Counted from the first letter of the stretch, positions 1-9,371 are shown. The stretch is DNA of 64,000 nucleotides from Vibrio ostreae (GCF_019226825.1 NZ_CP076642.1:682001-746000), one strand, 5' to 3'. Notes: generated from the letters alone by a model not told the origin. Made by a program: numbers and translations.

Positions 1-2
1 AA

Positions 3-104
3 GTCCTAGATGAGATGGCCGAAGGTACTTCTGAGTTTGTGGCTCAGAAGAAAGTATGTGATAAGTTATTCGCAAGCGCTGAACGATACATCAATAAGTT
101 CTAA
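3..104 (+). CDS. C-terminal end of an unidentified protein (partial)
   Basis: An open frame enters from the left edge and runs 33 codons to a TAA at 102-104. The tail is charged and ends in ERYINKF; no domain is recognisable. The reading frame is the only one of the three forward frames without an early stop, which supports coding. The rest of the gene lies outside the window, so the product cannot be named. Confidence 0.45.
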   Translation, partial: VLDEMAEGTSEFVAQKKVCDKLFASAERYINKF

Positions 105-791
105 ACATTTACAATAGCTTAGCGACATTCTGGCTAAGGTATACCTCTATTTATTTCTATTACTGTTTGCTTCTATCAAGCATCAGTATAAATGCTGCTA
201 AATACGGCACTACTAATGTTGACCATACTCTTCAATAAGGAGGTCAACATGGACAAACCCAATCTGACTACATTCAGAAGCCGTCGACTCATTAGCGGCT
301 AAAAATCACGGTAGTTCGCTCTTTACCGATAGCGAGAGAGCGAAAATCAAGCAATGTCATTAACGCTTAGCAGCATGGACCTATGTTGCTTCTTGAGCAT
401 CAAGCGAACTTTTGTTCCCCAACAGATATAAGTTTGAGCGAGGCCGTCATCGGTAACTCCCCAAGTCCATTCATCTTTAACGCTGGCACCTAGTTTACAC
501 TTTCCACTTCCAACATGATCCCATGTTGTCTAGCATCGGTTTTGACAAGATCTGAGACTTACTCAAGAAGCATAAAAAGGCGAACCTAAGGTCGCCTTTT
601 TGGCTTTTATTGATTAAATGGCTAAAATCTATCATAATTTTCAGTCACTCAGCCCGCTTGCAACTGTGACGGAATCTCATAACTGCCGATATGTCATGAA
701 ATCAGATAACCCGGTTATCACTTGACCTTATTGACACAATGAATAACTATTGAGCAACAAGCGTTGTCGTACTTATCCACCTAAGAGAGTA
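105..791. other. Degenerate intergenic stretch with short ORF relics
   Basis: This 690-base stretch has no intact gene. A strong ribosome-binding site (AAGGAGGTCAAC) precedes an ATG at 249, but the frame stops after 17 codons (MDKPNLTTFRSRRLISG); another forward frame stays open from about 268 to 361 (EAVDSLAAKNHGSS...). On the minus strand about 60 codons between roughly 355 and 535 are open without a start codon. These pieces look like gene debris; I do not recognise a family. Confidence 0.4.
574..605. terminator. Bidirectional intrinsic terminator
   Basis: Arms AAAAAGGCGA (574-583) and TCGCCTTTTT (592-601) form a perfect 10-bp stem with an 8-base loop. The A and T runs make it able to stop transcription in either direction. 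Confidence 0.7.
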
Positions 792-811
792 ATGCTATCA
801 AATCCTATAAA

Positions 812-2164
812 TTGAGCCGTTGGTCTTACGGTGTATTAACCATAGCGTACCTTTTCTTTTCTTACACGGTCATCACCTTGACGACGGATAAGTTTATTGA
901 CAACCAGGTCCAGCAAGAAAAAGAAGCCATCCAACACGACATCGCCTTAGTCAGATACAGTATCGAGGCTAACATCTTTCGCGACACCTACCTGGCAGAC
1001 AGCTTCGCCTCCGTGGTGGCGCTCGATCCCCAATTCGCGATCCACAACTGGAACAAAGTAGGTGAGCAATTCCTGGCAAAAGCGCAACTAATCAGGAACA
1101 TAAGTTTAGCGCCGAACGATGTAATCCATTATGTTTACCCACTGCAAAGCAACGAAAAAGCAATTGGACTGGACTTCCGAACCGTCCCCCATCAGTACAA
1201 AACCGTGCAAATTGCCAGACAGAATAAAAAAGTCTTCCTGGCAGGGCCGTTAGAACTGGTCCAGGGCGGCAAAGCGATTATCGCCCGCTATCCGATATTT
1301 ACCGATGTACCTTACAATACCCAGTATTGGGGCGGTTTGAGCGTGGTGATTAGCTACGACAAACTGATTGCCCTGTCCAACCTGCATAACATTAAAGGAG
1401 CGGACATAGCGCTGGTTGCCAACGGCCATGATGAGATCGAACAGAGATTAATTGAAGGTAATAGAGCCGTTCTGTCTGATTTTGACATCCAGTATCCGAT
1501 AAGTCTGCCTAACGGCAGCTGGACTCTGTTTGCCAAATATAAAGACCTACATGAGATTGAGAACATAAACAGCTTCAAAAGTCTGTTTATGACACTGGGC
1601 ACCATTATCTTTGCAGCCGGTTTTCTGCTGATCGTATTTTTTATCAGTAACTATTTTCGTGCTCAGAAACATTCTTTGCAGGATGACCTCACCCATTTAC
1701 CGAACCGCCGTTATCTGTTCAATGAGCTTAACCGCATCATGGCGAAAAATAGCGCCAACATTGTGTTTACGATTCTAAATATTGACCTCAACAAGTTCAA
1801 AAAGATCAACGATACTTACGGCCATGAAGCCGGCGACGCCGTGTTAAAACACATCGCAATGTTGCTACAAAAATCGACACGTTCATCGGACTTTATCTCC
1901 AGAATGGGCGGGGACGAGTTCATTGTCATTCTGCCACGCATGCACAACCCGGACGATGTTGAGCAACTGATTGATAAAATACAGCTTTTAATTAAGACTT
2001 CACCGCTGCAGTGGCAAGGCGAACAGATTCCGTTATCCTCCAGCGTTGGGTTCTATACATTCAAGGGCAAAGCGGATAAGTCGATCATCCACGAAATTCT
2101 GTCCAAAGCAGATAAAAGCATGTATCAGAACAAAAATGAGATGCGAGCCAGCGATCAGCTCTGA
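812..2164 (+). CDS. CHASE-domain membrane diguanylate cyclase (GGDEF)
   Basis: The protein should make cyclic di-GMP in response to an extracellular signal. It has an N-terminal membrane helix (about residues 5-24), a periplasmic CHASE-type sensor (about 40-250, with the segment around NDVIHYVYPLQSNEKAIGLD), a second helix (about 258-282) and a C-terminal GGDEF domain. The active-site motif is intact (RMGGDEF) and an RxxD inhibitory site (RSSD) sits five residues ahead of it, so the enzyme looks active and product-inhibited. The only in-frame start is TTG at 812. A better start, ATG at 792 behind AAGAGAG, is one base out of frame; a fourth A in the run at 809-811 would join it to the body (MLSNPIKLSRW). 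A homopolymer error or a mutation is therefore suspected. Confidence 0.85.
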   Translation: MSRWSYGVLTIAYLFFSYTVITLTTDKFIDNQVQQEKEAIQHDIALVRYSIEANIFRDTYLADSFASVVALDPQFAIHNWNKVGEQFLAKAQLIRNISLAPNDVIHYVYPLQSNEKAIGLDFRTVPHQYKTVQIARQNKKVFLAGPLELVQGGKAIIARYPIFTDVPYNTQYWGGLSVVISYDKLIALSNLHNIKGADIALVANGHDEIEQRLIEGNRAVLSDFDIQYPISLPNGSWTLFAKYKDLHEIENINSFKSLFMTLGTIIFAAGFLLIVFFISNYFRAQKHSLQDDLTHLPNRRYLFNELNRIMAKNSANIVFTILNIDLNKFKKINDTYGHEAGDAVLKHIAMLLQKSTRSSDFISRMGGDEFIVILPRMHNPDDVEQLIDKIQLLIKTSPLQWQGEQIPLSSSVGFYTFKGKADKSIIHEILSKADKSMYQNKNEMRASDQL

Positions 2165-2264
2165 AGTAATATAAATCAGGCATAGATCGATATTTAGTTT
2201 TGATGGAGACAGATAATCGACACTTCTGAGCTAGCTGGCGTAGCTAGCTCTAAGCAGAAGCGAG

Positions 2265-3017
2265 TTATAAACCACCTGTTAAATCCAGATAGTTACCCGT
2301 TGAAAACGTCGATTTTTCAGATGCTAACCAATAAATTGCTTCAGCGACCTCTTCAGGCAAACCTCCTCGCTGAAGTGGGATTTTGCTTTTTAACCTCTCT
2401 ATCCGTCCAGGCTCTCCTCCATCAGCATGCATATCTGTGTAAATTAATCCGGGACGAACACAGTTAACCCTGATTCCTTCGGCAGCCACTTCTAACGACA
2501 AACCTTTTGTTAATGTGTCAATCGCTCCCTTTGATGCAGCATAATCAATATATTCATTTGGAGAACCAGAACGTGCAGCTCCCGAAGAAACATTAATAAT
2601 AGCACCACCTAGCCCGCCATAACTCTTTGACATTCGTTTGACGGCTTCACGACTACACAAAAAATAACTGGTTACGTTATTGATAAGAATGGCATTGATT
2701 CTATCAGCGCTCATTTCTTCTAATCGCATCTGTTTCTGTAGGATACCGGCATTGTTTACTAGTACGGTCAAAGAACCTAACTCTTTGTCAACAGTATCAA
2801 ACAAGCGAAGCACATCCGATTCTTGAGATACATCGGCCTGCACTACAATGCATTTGCCTCCTTGAGATGTAATGTCCTTAGCTAAGTAGGTTGCAGCTTC
2901 CGAGTCAGACTTATAATTGATGCATACTGCGTAACCATTTTGAGAAAACAATTTTGCAGTGGCAGCACCAATCCCCCGCCCCCCACCGGTGATAATTGCT
3001 ACTTTTTGATCTTCCAT
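2265..3017 (-). CDS. SDR-family NAD(P)-dependent oxidoreductase (YgfF-like)
   Basis: A classical short-chain dehydrogenase of 250 residues, the family's normal length. The Rossmann motif TGGGRGIG is at 10-17, the NNAG motif follows near residue 90, and the catalytic Tyr159 and Lys163 lie in YAASK. The C-terminal substrate region ends in LDLTGGL. The substrate is unknown; similarity in layout to E. coli YgfF is my recollection, not a search. It is one of three SDR genes in the first 8 kb and is not co-transcribed with an obvious pathway. Confidence 0.85.
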   Translation of the reverse strand: MEDQKVAIITGGGRGIGAATAKLFSQNGYAVCINYKSDSEAATYLAKDITSQGGKCIVVQADVSQESDVLRLFDTVDKELGSLTVLVNNAGILQKQMRLEEMSADRINAILINNVTSYFLCSREAVKRMSKSYGGLGGAIINVSSGAARSGSPNEYIDYAASKGAIDTLTKGLSLEVAAEGIRVNCVRPGLIYTDMHADGGEPGRIERLKSKIPLQRGGLPEEVAEAIYWLASEKSTFSTGNYLDLTGGL

Positions 3018-3254
3018 GTTTACCTTGAATCTGAATAAATTATTAGCTGATTCTAACTAACTTCGTTACTGAATTGTAAAAAAATACAAATGACGGCCAT
3101 GTGTATCTTCGGACAATTTAGGTAGCGAAAATCTTAATGATAGGATAAGAACAAGTGTCAGCTCTGAACTACAAAAGGGTAAAAATAATAAGCCAGATTC
3201 GCCCTGAACCTGGTTCAATGAAAAACGAGTACCATTTTTAATTGTTCATTAAAT

Positions 3255-3734
3255 TTAACCGTGGGCGATATAACCGATAGAATAGATGTCGCCGCTCATT
3301 TTCTCAGCTAACTCTGGTTGACTGAACCACGAGATACTCACCGTTTCCCAGGAGGTAAAGTTAACACCATGAATATCCGCATCCTCACAGACCTGATGGT
3401 CTATACATGCAAGCGAACATTTTGAATTTGGTATTGTTGGTTCATCCTCGATAAACCACATCCTGACTTCCGGTCGACCAAATTGCTCACACAATCCGTT
3501 AAATCCTTCACTTCTCAGAAAAGTCACCATAGAGTGATGATCTTTCCATACGTAAAATGGAGCATAACTGTTGCTGTTGGAATAATATTCAGCATCTTTT
3601 CGTGCATAAAGGTAGGCCTTAAAAACTAAACCGGGGTATCCATCTAACAAATTTCCTTTTTCTCTGATACGAGTTTCTATTTTTTCCATCGGATAATCCG
3701 ATGGCAGAACGATTCTATATTGCATTGCTATCAT
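3255..3734 (-). CDS. DUF4865 family protein
   Basis: A 159-residue protein starting MIAMQYRIVLPSDYPMEKIE and containing GYPGLVFKAYLYAR and YAPFYVW, the features I know from DUF4865 proteins, whose function is not established. I chose ATG 3734 rather than the upstream TTG because it overlaps the stop codon of the preceding 61-codon ORF (ATGA), which implies translational coupling. The two genes are divergent from the LysR regulator at 4025, which is the obvious candidate for controlling them. Confidence 0.75.
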   Translation of the reverse strand: MIAMQYRIVLPSDYPMEKIETRIREKGNLLDGYPGLVFKAYLYARKDAEYYSNSNSYAPFYVWKDHHSMVTFLRSEGFNGLCEQFGRPEVRMWFIEDEPTIPNSKCSLACIDHQVCEDADIHGVNFTSWETVSISWFSQPELAEKMSGDIYSIGYIAHG

Positions 3735-3916
3735 TTTATTGTCCCCACGGCATCTTTCCATGATTGACTAGAAGAGAAAGACCAGTATTTAATTCCATTG
3801 AATTGAATACTATCTTCTTTACTGACCTGTACACACAATAGCCCTACCGTTAGTTGATGAAATTGTAGAACGAGTTTGGCAAGCAGTTCCATTAAGTGTT
3901 TTTGTTTTGTATCCAT
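3731..3916 (-). CDS. Small protein of 61 residues, coupled to the DUF4865 gene
   Basis: No family is recognised. The sequence begins MDTKQKHLMELLAKLVLQFH and has no signal peptide or clear membrane segment. Support for its being a real gene comes from context: its TGA overlaps the ATG of the next gene (ATGA), it is preceded by an AGGAAA-type ribosome-binding site just upstream of 3916, and it begins the transcript that runs away from the divergent LysR gene. It could also be the remaining part of a longer gene shortened by mutation. Confidence 0.55.
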   Translation of the reverse strand: MDTKQKHLMELLAKLVLQFHQLTVGLLCVQVSKEDSIQFNGIKYWSFSSSQSWKDAVGTIK

Positions 3917-3957
3917 ATATTTTTCCTAGCTGATTTCGTCGACTGGAAAAGAATAAG

Positions 3958-3982
3958 TTGATTTTTTAATATAAAAAATCAA
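3958..3982. promoter_or_regulatory. 25-bp AT-rich palindrome in a divergent promoter region
   Basis: Perfect 10-base arms TTGATTTTTT and AAAAAATCAA flank a 5-base spacer. It lies between the divergent 61-codon ORF/DUF4865 pair and the LysR gene, where an operator for the LysR protein would be expected. LysR sites are normally T-N11-A dyads, so assignment is an inference. Confidence 0.45.
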
Positions 3983-4024
3983 AACTATTTTGATTAATGA
4001 TTTTGAAATTTAGGATGATTGAAT

Positions 4025-4903
4025 ATGCGAAGTCTGGATTTAGATGCCTTACGATGTTTTGTCCTAGGAATTGAGTTAGGCAGTTTTGCAACTGCGGCTG
4101 AACGACTTAATCGTTCACCTTCTGCAGCCAGCGCCCAACTAAAAAAGCTTGAGCAGCAGTGCCATACACCATTAGTGACCAAAATCGGCCGACACCTGGA
4201 GCCTACTGAAGCAGGTGAAATCATTCTGGCTTATGCCCGGCGCATGCTTCAGTTAAATGACGAAGCTCTGAACCAGTTAGTGGAAAATTCATTGACGGGA
4301 AAAGTAGTTTTTGGTTTACAAGAAGATTTTAGTGATGTGCTATTGCCACAACTGTTAGGTGTATTTTCTCGCTCACATCCAAACTTACAATTGCAATCCA
4401 TTGTTGGGCGCCATCAGGAGCTGATGGATGGCATTCAATCTGGTGAGTTAGATTTTTCATTAGGCTGGAGAGGTGAGAAATCGGCGCCATATAGTGAGCT
4501 TCTGGCAGAATTACCACTGTACTGGTTTGGGCCAGCAAACAAATATTTTAAAGAACCTATTGATACCTCAAAACCTGTACCATTGGTTATGCTTGATGGC
4601 GCTTGCACGATCAGACAACAAGCCACAGCAGCATTAGATCGAGATGGAATTCCGTGGAAAATCACCTTTGTTGGCCGAAGTCTGAGCAACTTATGGAGTG
4701 CTGTTGATGCTGGATTAGGAATTACGGTGCGCTCTTCTTTCAGTCACCCGAATAATATTAGTAAGTTGGATGGTTTACCGACACTAGGAAAGCTTAGGTT
4801 GTGCCTCGATCGTAACCAATATAAGTTAGAAAAAGTACAAAGCCAGTTATATGACGAATTAAAACAACAACTTATTCTTTATCTCGAAAAACAAACTGAT
4901 TAA
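4025..4903 (+). CDS. LysR-type transcriptional regulator
   Basis: A DNA-binding activator/repressor of 292 residues, the usual LysR length. The N-terminal winged helix-turn-helix includes SFATAAERLNRSPSAASAQLKKLEQ, followed by the linker helix and a substrate-binding domain from about residue 90. ATG 4025 is preferred over the TTG at 4019 because AGGA at 4012-4015 sits nine bases ahead of it. It is transcribed away from the DUF4865 operon and probably regulates it; the inducer is unknown. Confidence 0.88.
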   Translation: MRSLDLDALRCFVLGIELGSFATAAERLNRSPSAASAQLKKLEQQCHTPLVTKIGRHLEPTEAGEIILAYARRMLQLNDEALNQLVENSLTGKVVFGLQEDFSDVLLPQLLGVFSRSHPNLQLQSIVGRHQELMDGIQSGELDFSLGWRGEKSAPYSELLAELPLYWFGPANKYFKEPIDTSKPVPLVMLDGACTIRQQATAALDRDGIPWKITFVGRSLSNLWSAVDAGLGITVRSSFSHPNNISKLDGLPTLGKLRLCLDRNQYKLEKVQSQLYDELKQQLILYLEKQTD

Positions 4904-5081
4904 ATTAGCGCCAAAGAGTCTTTTCATAGCGTACATCGGTGCCAGTTTTTTGCTGGATGCACTGAAACGTCCGTGGGCAACAATTTATCAGTGACTTTGC
5001 TACATTTGAAAATAGCAAACAACCTTAGGTCTAGAAAAGCTGTTTAAATTGGGATCCAATAATAATGTATCAGATCAACCT

Positions 5082-5972
5082 TCATTGCGTTGTGAGTGTC
5101 GACTTGTTGGCAAATATACTCGCAACGAAATCCATGAAAACAACGGCTCGTTTGGGAAGAAGGCGATTGGCCAGATAAACAGCTTGAATGGGCACTGGTG
5201 GAGCTGTGTAATCACTCAGTAGTAGTTGAAGATTACCATTTTTCAGTCCTTCCTCGTATAGCCATTCTGGGCCTTGGGCGATCCCTAGTCCTGAATTTAC
5301 ACATGCACGTATGGCTTCCGGAGAACTCACTCGCAACCTCCCAGAAACAGGGATATCTTCTCCCTTAAAATGCCATGTGGATCCCGTTGACAGCAGAGTA
5401 TAAATCAAGCAATCGTGCTCTCTCAGTTCATTTGGCGTTTTGGGGATGCCCCGTTTGGCCAAATAAGCTTTGCTTGCCACACACACCCGTTCGAACATTG
5501 CCAAACGGCGCGCCCGCATTGCGCTGTCGTCCAGATGACCAATGCGAATCGCCAGCTCAGCCCCCTCGTCGACTAAATTGACATAGCGATCATTAATTTG
5601 GAGATCGAGTGTCAATTCTGGATAACATTCCAGAAAACTTGCTAGATGTGGAACCAAGAATGTATGTGCCAGTGCCGTCGGACAGGCAACCCGCAATAAC
5701 CCAGATGGAGCAATGTTATCCCGCAATGAGGACTCGGATTCCTCCACGGCTTCAAGAATACGCCGCGCCTCTACATAATAGCGTTCTCCTTCTGGAGTCA
5801 GAGCAAGTTTGCGGGTTGAACGGTTAAGTAATCTGGTTTGTAGGTAATTCTCAAGCGCTGCAACATAACGGCTGACGTTAGGTTGCCCTAGCCCCAAATC
5901 TCGCCCAGCCGCCGAAAAACTTCCAGTCTCAACCGTGCGAACGAAACACGTCATCAACAATAATCGATCCAT
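5082..5972 (-). CDS. LysR-type transcriptional regulator (AaeR/DmlR-like class)
   Basis: A 296-residue LysR protein. The helix-turn-helix is SFSAAGRDLGLGQPNVSRYVAALEN, and the effector domain contains LRVACPTALAHTFLVPHL and ELAIRIGHLDDSAMRARRL, typical of the large group of proteobacterial LysR proteins that control neighbouring oxidoreductases. It faces the SDR gene at 6114 across a 141-base intergenic region, the classical arrangement for a LysR regulator and its target. Confidence 0.88.
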   Translation of the reverse strand: MDRLLLMTCFVRTVETGSFSAAGRDLGLGQPNVSRYVAALENYLQTRLLNRSTRKLALTPEGERYYVEARRILEAVEESESSLRDNIAPSGLLRVACPTALAHTFLVPHLASFLECYPELTLDLQINDRYVNLVDEGAELAIRIGHLDDSAMRARRLAMFERVCVASKAYLAKRGIPKTPNELREHDCLIYTLLSTGSTWHFKGEDIPVSGRLRVSSPEAIRACVNSGLGIAQGPEWLYEEGLKNGNLQLLLSDYTAPPVPIQAVYLANRLLPKRAVVFMDFVASIFANKSTLTTQ

Positions 5973-6113
5973 TCAACAGTCCTGTTATTTATGCATATTT
6001 AGCATGAGTCATATTCGAAAAATCCATCTTATCTACGGTTATACATAAACCTATAGTAAAGCTCCTGCCGATCAGCGAATTGACTGATCCAGATAACCTC
6101 TAGGAGACTTTAT

Positions 6114-6860
6114 ATGTCCAAATTACAAGGCAAACGCACTCTTATTACCGGTGGAACAAGTGGTATTGGTCTTGAGACCGCTAAGCTTTTCCTTTCAGAA
6201 GGTGCTCGTGTAATTGTTACTGGCGTTAACCCTGATTCTATCGAAAAAGCGAAAGCGGAACTGGGTAGCGATGTTTTAGTACTGAGCGCTGATTCTGCTA
6301 ACGTGGATGCACAGAAAGAGCTAGCTCAGGCTGTTAAGGCTCACTTTGGTGAATTGGATATCGCTTTCCTAAATGCTGGCATATCTGTCTATATGCCAAT
6401 CGAAACGTGGACAGAAGACAATTTCGACCGCATTTTTAACATCAATGTTAAAGGTCCTTATTTCCTGATGCAGGCATTACTGCCCGTGTTCGCGAGCTCT
6501 GCATCCGTGGTCTTTAATACATCGATCAATGCTCACACAGGGCCAGTAAACTCTTCTGTTTATGGCTCAACCAAAGCGGCATTACTTAATATGTCGAAAA
6601 CACTTTCTAACGAGCTAATTGCTCGTGGGATCCGCATCAATGCAGTAAGCCCTGGCCCAGTTGATACGCCGCTTTACGACAAAGCGGGTATTCCAGATGC
6701 TTACTATGACCAAGTAATGAAAGATATCGTTGCAACAATCCCCGCTGGCCGTTTTGGTAAGCCAGAGGAAGTGGCAAAAGCGGTGCTTTATTTGGCTTCC
6801 GACGATTCAGCCTGGACCGTGGGGTCGGAAATTGTGATTGATGGCGGTAGCTTACTTTAA
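6114..6860 (+). CDS. SDR-family oxidoreductase, divergent from a LysR gene
   Basis: A 248-residue short-chain dehydrogenase. The cofactor motif TGGTSGIG is at residues 12-19, LNAG replaces the usual NNAG, the catalytic pair is Tyr150 and Lys154 (YGSTK), and the C-terminal end is EIVIDGGSLL. The start is preceded by CTAGGAG-type spacing. An intrinsic terminator follows about 100 bases downstream. LysR-controlled SDRs of this kind often respond to quinones or aldehydes, but nothing in the sequence fixes the substrate. Confidence 0.88.
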   Translation: MSKLQGKRTLITGGTSGIGLETAKLFLSEGARVIVTGVNPDSIEKAKAELGSDVLVLSADSANVDAQKELAQAVKAHFGELDIAFLNAGISVYMPIETWTEDNFDRIFNINVKGPYFLMQALLPVFASSASVVFNTSINAHTGPVNSSVYGSTKAALLNMSKTLSNELIARGIRINAVSPGPVDTPLYDKAGIPDAYYDQVMKDIVATIPAGRFGKPEEVAKAVLYLASDDSAWTVGSEIVIDGGSLL

Positions 6861-6957
6861 CTCAGTCTGAGGTATGTCTTCCGCTGTTGCCACAAGCTAA
6901 GGTCTCGTTGTCATTTAGATAACCCCGATACCGATCTTCCTATAGCACTTCCTCTGG

Positions 6958-6988
6958 AAAGCCCGTCAACATTTGTTAGCGGGCTTTG
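6958..6988 (+). terminator. Intrinsic terminator after the SDR gene
   Basis: AAAGCCCG (6958-6965) pairs with CGGGCTTT (6980-6987). The T tract is short, so efficiency is uncertain. Confidence 0.55.
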
Positions 6989-7016
6989 TTCTCGTTAGGT
7001 CCTCAATGTCACTCTT

Positions 7017-7961
7017 TCATTGCCTGTCACTCTTGAACGATGGCGTGCACTGCGGTAATCCGGGATCAATTCCCGTCATGGCAACAGAGATATCCCAGAG
7101 TCGACGAGCAAGTGCTTCATCCGTTGCCCGCGCTGTGCGACTAGACTCCCCAGACACACCTCGTATACCGCCAAAGCCAATCGGCCCATAATAACCACCG
7201 GATAGTACTGGAGCGGTTGCGGCCTGCAGCGTGGGCCAAGCGCCCTGTGCGGCGTTGTTGAGCAATAAACCCACCAGTGGCAATAGCATTTGGATAGGTC
7301 CCATATAACGACCAAGATTGGTCGCAGCTAATCCCGGGTGGCAGCCGACCGCGGTGATTGATGAGCCAGAAGCACGCAGACGACGATCCAGCTCAAACAA
7401 AAATAACGCATTGGCCAGTTTACTGGCAGCATAACGCTGTGTTCGGTTGTAGCTCCTCTCAGCATTAAGATCATCCCAATCTATGCTCGCATGTCGATGG
7501 GCTATGCTAGAAGTCACCACCACTCGGCTCCCTTTAGTTTTGGCAAGTGTAGGCAGCAGAAGAGATGTGAACGCAAAACATCCTAGATGATTAACGCCAA
7601 ATTGAAGTTCATAGCCTTGTTTGGTATGTGTCAAAGGCGGGGTCATCACGCCTGCATTATTGATTAGTACATCAATACGTGATTCTTTCGATAATTGACT
7701 AGCAGCCTCACGGATACTATCAATATTGCTCTGATCGTAAGGCAGAAAAGATAGATCGGCAGTAGGGCTTAACTGTTGAATTTGGGCGATGGCTTGCGTC
7801 GCCTTTTCCTTTGACCTACAAGCCATAATAACCCGAGCACCACGTGCAGCGAGCACTCGGGCGACTTCAAAGCCGATACCTGTGTTTGCTCCGGTGACAA
7901 TGAAACATTTGCCCGATTGATCAGGGACATTGGCTTCCGTAAACCCAGTTAACTTTGACAT
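7017..7961 (-). CDS. SDR-family oxidoreductase (retinol dehydrogenase/WWOX-like subgroup)
   Basis: A 314-residue dehydrogenase with an early TGANTGIG cofactor motif, NNAGVM, and the catalytic YAASKLAN segment; the longer C-terminal part fits the retinol-dehydrogenase-like subgroup rather than the 250-residue classical SDRs. ATG 7961 is chosen because AAGGAAG lies nine bases upstream, while the upstream in-frame start at 7994 has none. It is the last gene of the minus-strand run that contains the ketosynthase and RND pump, 123 bases behind the ketosynthase gene, so co-transcription is possible. Substrate unknown. Confidence 0.82.
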   Translation of the reverse strand: MSKLTGFTEANVPDQSGKCFIVTGANTGIGFEVARVLAARGARVIMACRSKEKATQAIAQIQQLSPTADLSFLPYDQSNIDSIREAASQLSKESRIDVLINNAGVMTPPLTHTKQGYELQFGVNHLGCFAFTSLLLPTLAKTKGSRVVVTSSIAHRHASIDWDDLNAERSYNRTQRYAASKLANALFLFELDRRLRASGSSITAVGCHPGLAATNLGRYMGPIQMLLPLVGLLLNNAAQGAWPTLQAATAPVLSGGYYGPIGFGGIRGVSGESSRTARATDEALARRLWDISVAMTGIDPGLPQCTPSFKSDRQ

Positions 7962-8084
7962 ATTTTCACACTTCCTTATTGAGTGGATGCCCACTCACTT
8001 TTAAGTAAAATCGACTTGGAAGTCCTCTTCCTTTATAGAACAACGCCTGCGTAAAGTAATAACGCTACGTCTGAGCGATATGCG

Positions 8085-9371
8085 TCAGACAGACGACCAA
8101 CGTCGCAATACAATACTGGCATTCACTCCACCAAACCCAAACCCGTTTGACAGTGCATGCTGGATTTGCATTTTACGCGCGTGCAAGGCAACCAAATCAA
8201 GGCCATCCGCTGCCGTATCTGGGCTGATAAGGTTTAACGTTGGCGGAACAATCTGATCGCGAAGAGAAAGCACGCTAAAGATAGCCTCAATCCCTCCGGC
8301 GGCGCCCAATAAATGACCGGTACTCGACTTAGTTGACGTGATAGCCGGGGAAGAACCTTCACTAAATACCGCCTTGATAGCCGCCAGTTCGCTTTTATCG
8401 CCAACTTGTGTAGAAGTCGCATGGGCGTTGATATGCTGTATCTCGTGTGGATCAATACCTGCTTGTTTGAGCGCTTTTTTCATGGCGCGCTCGGCACCAT
8501 TACCGTCTTCTGGGCCTGCGGTTAAGTGATATGCATCAGCGCTGGTACCATACCCAACAATTTCAGCTAAAGGCCGAGCCCCCCTAGCTTGTGCATGCGC
8601 CAACGACTCAATGACCAGCAATCCCGCGCCTTCAGCCATCACAAATCCGTCCCGGTCTCGATCAAACGGGCGTGAAGCCTGTTGAGGATTATCGTTAAAG
8701 CCTGTCGATAGCGCGCGAGCAGCAGCAAAACATCCGAGAGTAACTCGGTCAACTGCGGCCTCTGTTCCACCGCATATTGCAATATCAGCCTCGCCACTGC
8801 GAATCATCCGAGCCGCATCCCCTATAGCCTGAACCCCAGCGGCACAAGCGGTGACGGGGGCACCCAATGGACCTTTAAATCCATATTTTATGGAAACTTG
8901 CCCTGCAGCCATGTTGGCTAAAAACGAAGGGGCAGTAAAAGGTGATAGACGACGGGGGCCACGAGAGTCTGTTGTACGAACCGCCTCGGCTATAGCACCG
9001 AAGCCTCCGACACCAGAAGCGATAATCGTAGCGGTTCGTTCTTGTTCCTCTTGCGTAACCGGGCGCCAATTAGCTTGTGTCAATGCTTCTTCGGCAGCAA
9101 CCAGGGCAAATTCGATGAAGCGATCCATCTTTTTCCGTTCTTTCGTCGCAATGAAATGATCGGGGTTGTAGCCAGCGAGTGGATCTTCTTCCAAGCTGGG
9201 GACTCGACCTCCCACCGCTGTTCCTATGCCAGCCGTTAACTCATCGGACAATATCCGAATACCTGACTGCCCAGCTAATAAGCGCTGCCATGTTGCCTCT
9301 GTACCAACCCCTAAGGGACTTACGGTCCCCATTCCTGTGATGACAATTCTCATTTCTTCAGCTCTGTTCAT
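8085..9371 (-). CDS. Beta-ketoacyl-ACP synthase II-like protein (FabF family)
   Basis: A condensing enzyme of 428 residues, slightly longer than housekeeping FabF. The catalytic triad is complete: Cys176 in VTACAAG, His317 in NAHATSTQ and His353 in STGHLLGAAGG, with spacings matching FabF. It should extend an acyl-ACP with malonyl-ACP. It stands apart from any fab cluster and sits 80 bases behind an RND pump gene on the same strand, so it is probably an accessory paralogue that makes or modifies a fatty-acyl product. AGAGGT ahead of ATG 9371 supports the start; an ATG at 9353 is an alternative. Confidence 0.85.
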   Translation of the reverse strand: MNRAEEMRIVITGMGTVSPLGVGTEATWQRLLAGQSGIRILSDELTAGIGTAVGGRVPSLEEDPLAGYNPDHFIATKERKKMDRFIEFALVAAEEALTQANWRPVTQEEQERTATIIASGVGGFGAIAEAVRTTDSRGPRRLSPFTAPSFLANMAAGQVSIKYGFKGPLGAPVTACAAGVQAIGDAARMIRSGEADIAICGGTEAAVDRVTLGCFAAARALSTGFNDNPQQASRPFDRDRDGFVMAEGAGLLVIESLAHAQARGARPLAEIVGYGTSADAYHLTAGPEDGNGAERAMKKALKQAGIDPHEIQHINAHATSTQVGDKSELAAIKAVFSEGSSPAITSTKSSTGHLLGAAGGIEAIFSVLSLRDQIVPPTLNLISPDTAADGLDLVALHARKMQIQHALSNGFGFGGVNASIVLRRWSSV

